64,000 nt of DNA from Chitinophagaceae bacterium (lineage in GTDB: Bacteria; Bacteroidota; Bacteroidia; Chitinophagales; Chitinophagaceae): NCBI GenBank assembly GCA_024707305.1, contig JANPZZ010000001.1, positions 178,872-242,871 of the forward strand, read 5' to 3'. The position numbers and the translations under genes were made by a program. Below the pieces are notes generated by a model. That model was not told where the DNA came from, did not search any database, and worked only from the letters and a program-made list of their open reading frames with translations. Position 1 is the first letter of the stretch. Each line of letters opens with the position of its first letter. Below, one piece after another: positions 10,901 to 21,889 of the stretch.

Positions 10901-11334
10901 AAAAGCAGTGCAGTAATTCCATTTGCGTGTATCGTGACGCGACCGAGGCTGCTTTTAGAGGCAGCGTCGTACACCACGTAAGTTTTTAAATCAGGGAGAA
11001 GCTGACTGAGTGCAGGCGTTAATATTGAAGATTCTTCAGCAATTGCTTTTATGAAACCGCCACCAATCACGGGCAGGTCCAGTTCAAAGCGGCTTGCTAA
11101 TTTGCCTGCTGCGCCTACGGACTGTCGTGCACTGCCGATTCGGCGCTTTAATTCGGTAACGTTCAATTGGAGCAGGTCAAATTGTCCCTCAGCGGGAAAT
11201 GAGGCGGGGCCTGACCGAAAGAGTGGATCGATGCCAGAACTGGCAGCGGTTGACCACATTTCCTGGGAAAATGACTGAAATGCAGTGCCAGTAAGGATTA
11301 CAGCTGCGAGCAGGTGGCGTAGAGTTGACTTCAT
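7970..11334 (-). CDS. Secreted reprolysin-like zinc metalloprotease with T9SS sorting domain, frameshifted
   Basis: The product is about 1,120 residues once frames are joined. It starts with the signal peptide MKSTLRHLLAAVILTGTAFQ. Near residue 350 is the metzincin zinc motif HEIAHQFGATH, with AGVCSG downstream, as in M12B-like peptidases of Bacteroidota. Ig/fibronectin-like domains follow (for example VTSQNTPVSLTANGSNSMTITW). The C-terminus carries a type A T9SS sorting domain (VFPNPVNTGS, then LPGIYWVVISDG and KVLKAL), so the protein is exported to the surface or medium. Breaks fall near 9055, 8815 and 8560. It is a paralogue of the protease at 13.9-17.6 kb, on the other side of groESL. Substrate unknown. 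Confidence 0.85.
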
Positions 11335-11487
11335 TTGGCGTTTAAATAGGTTTGGATTGCTGGGCTTATGACGCTACAAACATGTGAAAAATTGTCCTGA
11401 TATCAAATCAAAATGAAATTTTTTCAGTCAACCGGCTCGCCAAAAGTGAAAAAATGGCCTTTTTTCTCAAGTGGCATATTATTCGTG

Positions 11488-11495
11488 TACATTTG
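11488..11495 (+). promoter_or_regulatory. Bacteroidota minus-7 element (TACATTTG) for groESL
   Basis: TACATTTG matches TAnnTTTG and lies about 90 nt before the groES ATG. No CIRCE-type inverted repeat (TTAGCACTC-N9-GAGTGCTAA) was seen in 11335-11586 or between groES and groEL, so HrcA control is not supported by the sequence. Confidence 0.5.
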
Positions 11496-11586
11496 GCGTC
11501 TTTCCGCGGAAAAAATGAACCCGGTATTTTCCGGTTTGTTTTATAAGTGGAAATCCAAAACACAAAAACACAAAATCGATACAATT

Positions 11587-11867
11587 ATGGCTAAGAAAGT
11601 CAATGTTACCCCCCTTCATGACCGGGTAATTGTGAAAGCGGCTGCTGCCGAAGAAAAACTGCCGGTGGCATCATCATCCCCGACACCGCTAAAGAAAAAC
11701 CCCAGCGCGGCATTGTGATCGCTGCGGGCCCTGGCAAGAAAGACGAGCCTGTTACTGTAAAAACTGGTGATACTGTTTTGTACGGCAAATATGCCGGTAC
11801 GGAAATCCAAATCGAAGGACAGGATTACCTGATCATGCGCGAAAGCGATATCCTGGCGATCGTTTAA
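11587..11867 (+). CDS. groES: Co-chaperonin GroES, one-base frameshift
   Basis: GroES caps the GroEL folding chamber. The start [23 protein letters not shown] is followed by a break near 11660, where GAAGAAAAACTGCC is one A short. Restoring it gives [17 protein letters not shown] (the mobile loop), then [27 protein letters not shown] and the end [13 protein letters not shown]. Total length is 93 residues, normal for the family. The ATG at 11587 is chosen because upstream frame residues do not resemble GroES. groEL follows after 107 nt, as an operon. Confidence 0.95.
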
Positions 11868-11974
11868 TTGTCACGGACTACTGGTCTTTTTTATCTATAA
11901 GCATCATTCGAAAATATTAAAGCCTGTCGGCCCCGCAGGTTACAAAAAGCCCAACAGGGCGGGGGTGAAAAATT

Positions 11975-13611
11975 ATGGCAAAACAACTCTTCTTCGATAT
12001 TGAAGCGAGAAACAAGATGAAAAGAGGCGTTGACGTTCTGGCCAACGCAGTTAAAGTAACGCTGGGTCCTAAAGGCCGCAACGTAGTTATTGAAAAGAAA
12101 TTCGGTGCACCCGCAGTTACTAAAGATGGTGTTACCGTTGCAAAAGAAATTGAACTGGAAGATCCCATCGAAAATATGGGTGCGCAGATGGTGAAAGAAG
12201 TAGCTTCTAAAACTGCAGACATTGCAGGTGACGGTACTACCACTGCCACTGTACTGGCCCAGGCGATCATCAGCGAAGGTCTGAAAATGGTTGCTGCTGG
12301 TAGCAATCCTATGGATCTGAAGCGTGGTATCGACAAAGCTGTTTTGAAAATCGTTGACAACCTGAAGAGCCAGTCACAGACTGTTGGCAGCGACAACAGC
12401 AAAATTCAGCAGGTAGCTTCTATTTCCGCTAACAACGATTCAGAAATCGGGAAACTGATTGCTGAAGCAATGAAGAAAGTAGGCAAAGAAGGTGTTATCA
12501 CTGTGGAAGAAGCCCGTGGAACTGAAACCGGCATCGAAGTGGTGGAAGGTATGCAGTTCGACAGAGGTTATATCTCTCCCTATTTCGTTACCAATAGCGA
12601 AAAAATGGAAGCAGAACTCGAGAACCCTTATATCCTGATCTATGATAAAAAGATCAGCAATATGAAGGATATCCTTCACATTCTTGAGAAAGTTGCACAA
12701 GCTGGCCGTCCTTTGCTGATCATTTCTGAAGACCTGGAAGGCGAAGCACTGGCAACTCTCGTGGTAAACAAACTGCGTGGTACGTTGAAAGTAGCTGCTG
12801 TTAAAGCTCCTGGCTTTGGTGACCGTCGCAAAGAAATGCTGCAGGACATCGCTGTACTTACAAAAAGGTATCGTGATTTCTGAAGAGCAGGGTTACAAAC
12901 TCGAAAACGCTGACGTAAGCTACCTCGGTATTGCTTCCACAGTTACTATCGATAAAGACAATACAACTATCGTTGGTGGTAAAGGCAAGAAAAGAAGATA
13001 TCAATGCCCGCATCAACCAGATTAAGGCACAAATTGAAGTAACAACTTCAGACTACGATAAAGAAAAACTGCAGGAGCGCCTGGCTAAGTTAAGCGGTGG
13101 TGTTGCTGTACTGAACGTAGGTGCTGCTACAGAAGTTGAAATGAAAGAGAAAAAAGACCGTGTGGATGATGCCCTGCATGCAACTCGTGCAGCTGTTGAA
13201 GAAGGTATCGTTCCTGGTGGTGGTGTAGCATTCATCCGTGCCGTTGAAACACTGGAAAAACTGAAAGGTGCTAACGAAGACGAAACAACTGGTATCGCAA
13301 TCGTTAAACGCGCGCTCGAAGAGCCACTGCGTCAAATTGTTGCTAACGCAGGACTGGAAGGTTCTATCGTTGTTCAGAAAGTTAAAGAAGGTAAGGCCGA
13401 TTACGGTTTCAATGCTCGTACCGAAACTTACGAGAATATGTTGAAAGCCGGTGTTATCGATCCTACTAAAGTGACGCGTATCGCCCTCGAAAACGCAGCA
13501 TCTATCGCTGGTATGTTGCTTACTACCGAGTGCGTTGTTGCCGACAAACCTAAAAAAGAGGAAGCACCTCATGCACACGGTGCTCCCGACATGGGTGGAA
13601 TGGGTTATTAA
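11975..13611 (+). CDS. groEL: Chaperonin GroEL, two one-base frameshifts
   Basis: GroEL is the 60-kDa chaperonin that folds proteins in an ATP-driven double ring. The sequence shows the ATP-binding strings [12 protein letters not shown] and [14 protein letters not shown], the [12 protein letters not shown] motif, the apical domain ([12 protein letters not shown]) and the C-terminal equatorial half ([20 protein letters not shown]). The end is the Gly/Met-rich tail MGGMGY. Breaks occur near 12865 (an extra A in ACAAAAAGG) and 12990 (an extra A in AAGAAAAGAAG). Removing both gives a continuous protein of about 545 residues. It is followed by a strong terminator. Confidence 0.97.
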
Positions 13612-13631
13612 TTCCAACCCTGGAATTATAC

Positions 13632-13666
13632 AGAAGGCTGACGATTACCGTCAGCCTTCTTTTTTT
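13632..13666 (+). terminator. Intrinsic terminator of groESL
   Basis: A perfect 12-bp stem (13632-13643 with 13649-13660; AGAAGGCTGACG/CGTCAGCCTTCT) with a 5-nt loop ATTAC is followed by a run of Ts, 20 nt after the groEL stop. Confidence 0.95.
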
Positions 13667-13942
13667 GTGTTTGGCAGCACTTCATTTTTTCCACTTAAAT
13701 AAAGTCTCTATTGTAATTATCTACCTCATCTTTTCTATATATAACATTTATTCATAATAAATTAAATTTCCTAAAATCTTATATTTCAAAGGATTTCAGA
13801 ATCAATCAGGGCGAGGTGTTTTCTGTCACAAAAAGCATCAATCCCAAAAGAAACAGGAGCGGGGTTTACGCAGGTATAATTTAATTGGTGGTTTGCTAAC
13901 ATTTGGTAATTTTAAACATTACCGAAACTAAGACAATCACGT
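13667..13942. other. 276-nt AT-rich spacer between groEL terminator and T9SS protease
   Basis: No gene is seen. A small inverted repeat GGTAAT-N7-ATTACC lies at 13905-13923, some 20 nt before the protease start; it could be an operator or 5'-leader hairpin. No clean TAnnTTTG element was found. Confidence 0.4.
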
Positions 13943-16900
13943 ATGAGAAAAAATTTACCGCTATTACCTGGCTGCTGCATTGTTGTTGTTGGCTAGTACA
14001 ACTGTGTTAGGACAGCAGCGCTTCTTTGTTAACGCGCGACAAAACGGAACGTTCCCCGGAAATGCTAAACGGAACATTGTTCCTGAAAAATATAGTGCAA
14101 CTTCTATAGACCCCAGTTCACTTAAATCTTTCTTATGGAGTCTTCCTTCTGAAGAAGCTGTGCAGGGCGCTCGAGCTGCGGCACAAATAATGGAACTACC
14201 CATGCCCGATGGAACTGTTGCACGTTTCAAAGTATGGGAAAGTTCGATCCAGGAAGAAGGGCTTGCTGCAAAATTCTCCGACATTAAAACATTTGCAGGT
14301 CAGGGTATAGATGATAAAACAGCAACGCTGCGAATGGACTACAGCCCAGATAATGGCTTTCATGCGCAGATTCTCAGTGCACAAGGTTCGTTTTATATCG
14401 ATCCTTATGCAAGAGGAAATAATCAAAATTATATCAGCTACCGTAAAGCCGATCTAACGCCCCGCACCGGTTTTACCTGCGAGGTAACCGACAATCCAAT
14501 TGAATCACAGATCGCGTCTCGTATTGATGCTGCATGCCGCGGAAATCAATTAAGGACTTATCGTTTGGCTGTAGCGTGTACCGGTGAATATGCGCAGGCA
14601 TTGGGAGCTACAAATGCTTCCCAGTTACATGCGTTCATCGTAACTTCTGTTAACCGGATTACGGGCGTTTACGAAAGAGAACTGGCGATTAGATTGGTGT
14701 TGGTAAATAATAATAACCTGATTGAATACCTGAACCCGGCTGAAGATCAATTCTCCCAAAACAACAACCCAAGTGGTTTATTAAACGAAGCCCAAAGTGT
14801 AATTACAAGTATCATTGGGTCTGCAAACTATGATATCGGCCATATCTTTTGTTCTGCCGACAGCGGTGTTGCCACCCTGTCAAGTGTATGTAACAATGCG
14901 ACGAAAGCACGAGGTGTTACAGGTCACCCCAATCCACAGGGCGATCCATTCGACATAGATTACGTTGCGCATGAAATGGGTCACCAGTTTGGTGCAAACC
15001 ACTCTTTCCATACCAGCCTTTGTGCCAGTCCGGGAGGATCGTATGAAATCGGCGGTGGAACCACCATTATGGCATACGCCGGTATCTGCTCTGCCAATGA
15101 AAATATCCAACCGAATAGTGATGATATCTTTCACGGCATCAGCTATGATCAGATTATCAACTTCATCACAACCGGAAACGGATCGAATTGTGGAACTGTA
15201 ACCACCCTGACCAATAATCTCCCTGTGGTAACCATTGTTACACCGAACAATCTGAGCATTCCAATTGGTACTCCGTTTGTACTGGAAGCAACTGCAACAG
15301 ACGCGGACGGTGATCAGGTTACTTATAACTGGGAAGGATGGGATGTAACATCAACAGCGGCCAATAACTGGACTACTGCCGGCGCCAGCACCGTGCGCCC
15401 GCTCTTCCGCACACGTACCAGCAAAACGGTAGGTACGCGAACATTTCCTGATATGCGTGTAATCCTTGCAAACTTCCCTGGTAACTCAGCGCCATCAGTG
15501 ATGGACGGTTTACGCGGAGAAGTACTGCCAGTAATTGCCCGTGAAATGAAATTCCGTGTTACTGTACGCGACAACAAAGCCGGCGGCGGTGGTGTGGTTT
15601 CGGCAGGTGGCGGAGGTTGTCAGGACAACACTCCATTCATCGTGAATGCAGTAGGCACCGCTCCTTTCCGCGTATTGATTCCAAACGGTGGCGAAAGCTA
15701 TCCAGGGGGATCACAACAAACGGTAACCTGGGATGTAGCCGGCACTAATGCCGCACCAGTGAATACTGCCAATGTTCGTATTAGTTATTCCACAGATGGC
15801 TTTGTAACGTCTACTGTACTGGCTGCATCAACACCGAATGATGGGTCCGAAGTTGTTACAATACCGGTTGGTATTACCAGCACTGCAAGGATCCGCATTG
15901 AAGCCATTGGAAATATTTACTTCGATATCAGCAATCAGAACTTCTCTGTAACGGCTGCAGTCGACGGTTTTGAGTTTGGATCCGTAAGTCCGGTGAATGT
16001 GGTTTGTAATACCACCGCAAACACAACTGTTGCATTAAGCACTTCCGTTTTCGGAACATTTACAACGCCTGTTAACCTTACGGCAACCACACCAACCGGT
16101 GTTACAGTTTCATTTGCACCATCAACTATTAATCCGGGCAATAGTACCGACATTACTATTAACGGACTTGCCGGTCTTAGCAATGGAACGCATACCGTAA
16201 CTGTAACTGGTACTGCGGGTGGCGTGGTTCGCACGCGCGAAATCAGCCTCGTTGTTGCTAACGGAGCAGGTCCTTCTGTCAGTGCTCAACCAGCAGCTCA
16301 GTCAGTATGTATCGGCAGTGATGCAACGTTTGCTGTTACAGCTTCAGGTGTAACCACCTACCAATGGCAGGTGAGCACCGATGGTGGCAATACATTTACT
16401 AACGTTGCCAGTGGTGGAAATGCAGCAAGCTATACAGTAACAGGTGTTACAGCCGGTGTGAATAATAACCGCTACCGCGTTGTACTCACAGGACAGTGTA
16501 ATGTAACAACATCAGCAAGTGCAACGCTTACTGCACAACAAGCACCTGCCATTAGCGCAGCACCTGAAACCGTAACACTTTGTTTGAATTCAAATGCAAC
16601 ATTCAATACAACCGCCAGCGGTACCGGTATCGGTTACCAATGGCAGGTAAGTACAGATGGTGGTACTTCCTATACGAACGTAGGAGGTGCAACCACATCA
16701 CAACTGGTTGTGAATAGCATTACAACCGGCATGAATGGAAACCGCTATCGCGTGGTTGTATCTGGTACATGTTCGCCTGCTGCAACATCCGCTGCGGCCA
16801 CATTAAATGTGGTAAGCCCGGTGGAAGTAACAGTTGATCCTGCTTCTATCGCCGAATGTGCAACCGGCAATGTTTCATTCTCAGTTACAGGTGTTGGTTC

Positions 16901-17636
16901 CAACATCATCTATGCATGGGAACGTAGCACCGATAATGGTGCCAACTGGCAGGCAGTAACCAATGGAGGTAATTATGCCGGTGCCACAACCTCAACACTT
17001 GCGGTATCAAATCTGCCTGCAGAATTCAACAATTATCGTTACCGTGCATTGCTGTCGAACAGCATCTGTACAACACCTGATGTTTCTGCTGAGGCGGTTC
17101 TGACGGTAAACCAGCGTCCGACTGTTGACCTTACTGCACAAAGACTGACGCTTCAACCCGGCCAGCAATCACAGATTACTGCAACGATCAACCCAAGCCC
17201 GGCTGGATTTAATATCACCTGGTTCCGTAACGATAATGAGGTTCCGGGAGTAAATGGCACCACTTATACTGCCGACGTAACCACGCTGGGTAACTATAAA
17301 GTAACCATTGTGAATCCAACCACAGGTTGTAATAACGAATCTGCTGTACTGACGCTGGGTGCTGAAGCCAGCAGCCGCCTGTTTATCTATCCAAGCCCAA
17401 CAACAGGTCAGTTTACAGTTTCGTTCTACAATAGCAACTGGAATAACCAACGCCAGTCGATTGCTATCTACGATTCAAAAGGTGGTCAGGTTTATGCAAG
17501 CGTGCTGAACCTCACCGGGCCTTTTACACTGCATCCGATTAACCTGTCGGGTAAGGCGAGTGGTATTTATTATGTGGTAATAGGGGATGGAGATGGTAAG
17601 AAGATTACGGAAAGCAAAGTATTGTTAGGATATTAA
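13943..17636 (+). CDS. Secreted reprolysin-like zinc metalloprotease with Ig-like repeats and T9SS sorting domain
   Basis: About 1,230 residues. The true start is the ATG at 13943: removing one A from the run after ATGAGA gives a proper signal peptide, MRKIYRYYLAAALLLLAST. A start further in at 13980 would lose its charged end. The metzincin motif HEMGHQFGANH sits near residue 342, with FHTSLCASPGGS and IMAYAGICS after it. Then come Ig-like domains, at least three sharing the pattern YQWQVSTDGG...Y.V, and a C-terminal type A T9SS domain (LFIYPSPTTGQFTVSFY, ending SKVLLGY). It is predicted to be a surface or secreted protease. It is paralogous to the protease at 8.0-11.3 kb: both share RTYRLAVA.TGEY and the same domain order. 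Confidence 0.88.
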
Positions 17637-17663
17637 TATAGATCCCTTACAGGGGATTGTGCG

Positions 17664-17771
17664 AGAGCCATTTGTAGATTCGGAAATTTGAAATTTGTTA
17701 GAAAATGGATGCCGGTTTTGGTATTCATGGTCAAAACAACGCAAAAATTCCCGTTTCTTACAAATGGCTCT
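17664..17771. repeat. 13-bp perfect inverted repeat around an 82-nt loop
   Basis: AGAGCCATTTGTA at 17664-17676 is the exact reverse complement of 17759-17771, and the right arm is followed by TTTG. It lies just after the protease stop and before the ABC-F promoter. It may be a long-loop terminator or a structured RNA. Confidence 0.5.
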
Positions 17772-17808
17772 TTTGCGTGCAGGGGCGCGTTCGGTGGGCA
17801 AAAATCAT

Positions 17809-17816
17809 TACCTTTG
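17809..17816 (+). promoter_or_regulatory. Bacteroidota minus-7 element (TACCTTTG) for the ABC-F gene
   Basis: TACCTTTG matches TAnnTTTG. Transcription would start near 17822, giving a leader of about 47 nt that holds a small hairpin (AGGGC-TTC-GCCCT, 17830-17842) before the ATG at 17869. Confidence 0.5.
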
Positions 17817-17865
17817 CGCCTCCCAATGAAGGGCTTCGCCCTCAAACTTTAAAATTCCCGATTAG

Positions 17866-19495
<1,630 letters not shown>

Positions 19496-19499
19496 CGAA

Positions 19500-19800
19500 A
19501 GGCGAGAAGCGGCAAACGGCAAACGTGAAAATTGGGAGGCGTGAGGCATGAGAGGGCAATGAGAATAAGTGAAATAATGTGGCAATATGTTAATGAGTTA
19601 ATGTGACAATTGGAAAATAAGATTTACATAAAAGAACAACTCGTCGCGAAGGGATGTGTGGTGGTAAGCAGTAAAGCATGTGGGTGTAGCTTCGCACCTG
19701 AAAATATAAAAGCATAGAAAAAGCGGCCGTTCAGCCGCTTTTTCTATTTTCACTTTTGCCGTTTGCCGTTTGCCGTTTCTCAGCCTCCCGCTTCACGGCT
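19500..19800. repeat. CGGCAAACGGCAAACGTG repeat family, inverted arms around a terminator
   Basis: The left arm at 19500-19555 (GAGAAGCGGCAAACGGCAAA, then GGGAGGCGTGAGG) has its reverse complement in the right arm at 19755-19800 (TTGCCGTTTGCCGTTTGCCG, then CCTCCCGCTTCACGG). The central terminator sits between them. The same words form a tandem array at 21601-21690. Confidence 0.7.
19714..19747. terminator. Intrinsic terminator, 14-bp stem
   Basis: ATAGAAAAAGCGGC (19714-19727) pairs perfectly with GCCGCTTTTTCTAT (19734-19747) around CGTTCA. The A and T runs lie within the stem arms, so it can work on both strands. It is about 220 nt after the ABC-F stop. Confidence 0.8.
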
Positions 19801-19929
19801 TTCACCTTAGCCTCCGCACGAAACAGGATCGCCGATTGCGTTGACAATCATCGAATTAACATTATTTTCCAGGATGTGAAAAATTAATTTCCGCAAGATG
19901 CTTGTTACGGGAAAAACTCTTATTTATCT

Positions 19930-20108
19930 TTCTGAAACAACCACAGTTCTTTCCACCATTCTGACTCCAGTTTCCTTCCTTTTACCTGTTAATCCATTCG
20001 GGAAAGACTAAGTATCCGGGCCGGTGGTATGTTCATGGCGAAAGCCGGAATATTCAGGTTGAAACCAGAAAATGAGTTTGAAGCTTCATCTTAGGATGAA
20101 GCTTTTTT
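19930..20108 (+). ncRNA. Candidate small RNA ending in an intrinsic terminator
   Basis: A stretch without repeats or a reading frame ends in a strong terminator: AAGCTTCATC-TTAG-GATGAAGCTT followed by Ts (20081-20108). It lies well upstream of the permease start at 20190 and well after the ABC-F terminator, so the terminator has no obvious protein gene to serve. Weak pairing is possible between its ends (TTCTGAAACAACC with GGTTGAAACCAGAA). It was not recognised as any known RNA family. The 5' end is a guess. Confidence 0.35.
20081..20108 (+). terminator. Intrinsic terminator with orphan position
   Basis: A perfect 10-bp stem (20081-20090 with 20095-20104), loop TTAG, followed by Ts. It lies about 80 nt before the permease ATG, so it either ends a small RNA or attenuates the permease. 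Confidence 0.85.
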
Positions 20109-20189
20109 GTTGCCTGAAGAATTAAGGCAAAGAATCTTTATTTTCAACAGCTCAACCATCATAACCAAACCATCGCTTCACTCCCCTTC

Positions 20190-21605
20190 ATGCGCAGATT
20201 AAGTTTTTTTCCTGGTGTTGCTCTTGTTGTCGGCAGTATCATCGGATCCGGGCTTTTTTATGAAGCCGGCTTCAATCGCAGCTTTACTGGGTTCACCCGA
20301 ACTAATGCTGTTGGTTTGGGTGCTTGCTGGTGTCTTTACATTAACGGGTGCATTAATCTTCGCTGAGCTGGGAGCGATGCTACCGGTTACCGGCGGGGTT
20401 TATGCTTTTTTCAGATACATCTTTGGTGACTTCCTGGCTTATCTTTACGGATGGGCGGCTTTCGCTGTCATCAACACAGCGGGTGTTGCTGCCATTGTTT
20501 TCGTTTGCGCGATATATGCCAACCATTTTCTGCATCTGCCCGAAATGGATCCGGCACTGGTGGCCTCATGGAAATTACATCTTCCTTTTATAGGCGACTT
20601 TTATCTACTCGATAAACTGGGAATCAAATTGCTGGCTATCGGCATAGTGATCATACTTACCTGGCTTAATGTACGAAGTTTGAAAGCCGGAAGCAGTTTC
20701 CAGGTAGTATCAACCGCATTGAAACTTTTTGTCATTGGTGCATTGGTTGTCGGCATTTTTTGTTCCGGATCGGGAAGTACACAAAACTGGATGCAAAATT
20801 CAATTGTCGCCGACAACAACAACCTGCTGTCAGGAATTGTATTGGCATTAACAGGTGCGTTCTTCGCATACGATGGGTGGGCGAATCTCACTTTTGTCGC
20901 AGGTGAAATCAAAGACCCGCGCAAGAATATCCCGCGGATGCTTTTTGCGGGTGTGTTGGTATGTATTATTGTTTATATACTCACCAATCTTGCCTATTTA
21001 TATGTATTACCAATCGACCAGATGGCGGCTTCACCGCTTGTGGCGAGTGATGCCGCATCCGCAGCATGGGGCAGGTTAAGTGGTGATATTGTCGCAGCAA
21101 TGATTGTTATCTGCACGCTGGGTGCTGTGAATGGAAATATCCTTGCCTGCAGTCGCGTTACCTATGCAATGAGCCGCGATGGTTTATTTCCTTCCTGGGC
21201 TGGAAAAGAGAATCCCAAAGCAAGAACGCCTGTGAATGCGCTGTGGTTACATGCCATCTGGACTTGTGGTTTTATTTTTACCGGCACTTTTGATATGCTT
21301 GCTGATATGTTCATCTTTATAACCTGGATCGCTTATTCACTGGGAGCCGTGGGGTTATTTGTGATGAGAAAAAAGAACCCACCCGCGAACGCCCTTACCG
21401 TGTCTGGGGTTATCCAGTTTTGCCAGCGCTGTTTATCGTCTTCAATCTTTTCTATTTTGTATCAACCATTATTTCTGATGTCGAAAACTACACACAGGGC
21501 CGGCAACCGGTGATTAATTCTTTGTTGGGAATTATCATCACTGCGGCAGGAACACCGCTCTACTATATACTTTCCAAAAAGCGCAGGAGAAATGCGACAA
21601 TGTGA
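20190..21605 (+). CDS. APC-family amino acid permease, frameshifted
   Basis: This is a 12-helix inner-membrane amino acid transporter of the APC superfamily, probably of the LAT/antiporter type. The start at 20190 (MRRLSFFPGVALVVGSIIGSG) gives the signature first helix with GSIIGSGLF. A break in the T-run near 20262 shifts into MKPASIAALLGSPELMLLVW. Conserved pieces follow: GALIFAELGAMLPVTGG, YLYGWAAF, GAFFAYDGWANLTFVAGEIKDPRKNIPR, and ACSRVTYAMSRDG. A second break near 21385 leads to RPYRVWGYPVLPALF and the last two helices, ending KKRRRNATM. Joined length is about 472 residues. The substrate cannot be told. The neighbouring MocR regulator and aminotransferase operon suggest an amino-acid theme. 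Confidence 0.88.
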
Positions 21606-21690
21606 AAATCGTGAAGCCGCAAACGGCAAATGTGAAAATCGTGAAGCCGCAAACGGCAAACGTGAAAATCGTGAAGCCGCAAACGGCAAA
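21601..21690 (+). repeat. Perfect 30-bp tandem repeat, three copies
   Basis: Three head-to-tail copies of a 30-bp unit (YGTGAAAATCGTGAAGCCGC, then AAACGGCAAA) occupy 21601-21630, 21631-21660 and 21661-21690; only the first base varies. A decayed fourth unit follows to about 21710. The array begins inside the last codons of the permease. There is no spacer, so this is not a CRISPR array. A related reverse-complement arm (CACATTGCC, TTTTCACATTGC) lies at 21828-21870. Confidence 0.95.
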
Positions 21691-21889
21691 CGGGAAAATT
21701 GAGAAAATTGTCTGACGCTTTTTTCAATGCTTCCTGCGGAACGTTTTTAAAACGGGAAGTCCAGAAAAAATGACGCTTAACATGCAGTAATGGTTGACAA
21801 ATACCCATTTGTTCTCTCATTGTCTCCTATCACATTGCCACCTTGCCACATTTTCAGATTTTCACATTGCGGCACGCGAAGTGCGCCGA

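Larger units (their letters stand above)
19496..20189. other. 694-nt intergenic region after the ABC-F gene
   Basis: No protein gene is credible here. Going left to right it holds: repeat words of the CGGCAAACGGCAAACGTG family (19500-19530), a terminator (19714-19747), the reverse-complement repeat arm (19755-19800), and a 150-180 nt segment ending in a second terminator at 20081-20108 that may encode a small RNA. Confidence 0.6.

Noticed and set aside
11587..11867. Programmed frameshift in groES
   Set aside because: The break is a one-base shortage in an A-run with no slippery site or stimulatory structure, and similar breaks occur in most neighbours; sequencing error is simpler.
11335..11974. 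CIRCE/HrcA operator for groESL
   Set aside because: No TTAGCACTC-N9-GAGTGCTAA-like inverted repeat could be found upstream of groES or groEL.
13905..13923. GGTAAT-N7-ATTACC as a firm operator
   Set aside because: The arms are only 6 bp in AT-rich DNA and could easily arise by chance; it is noted only within the spacer description.
21601..21690. Possible CRISPR array (three 30-bp repeats)
   Set aside because: The units abut with no spacers, begin inside a coding gene and belong to a dispersed repeat family; no cas gene is present.
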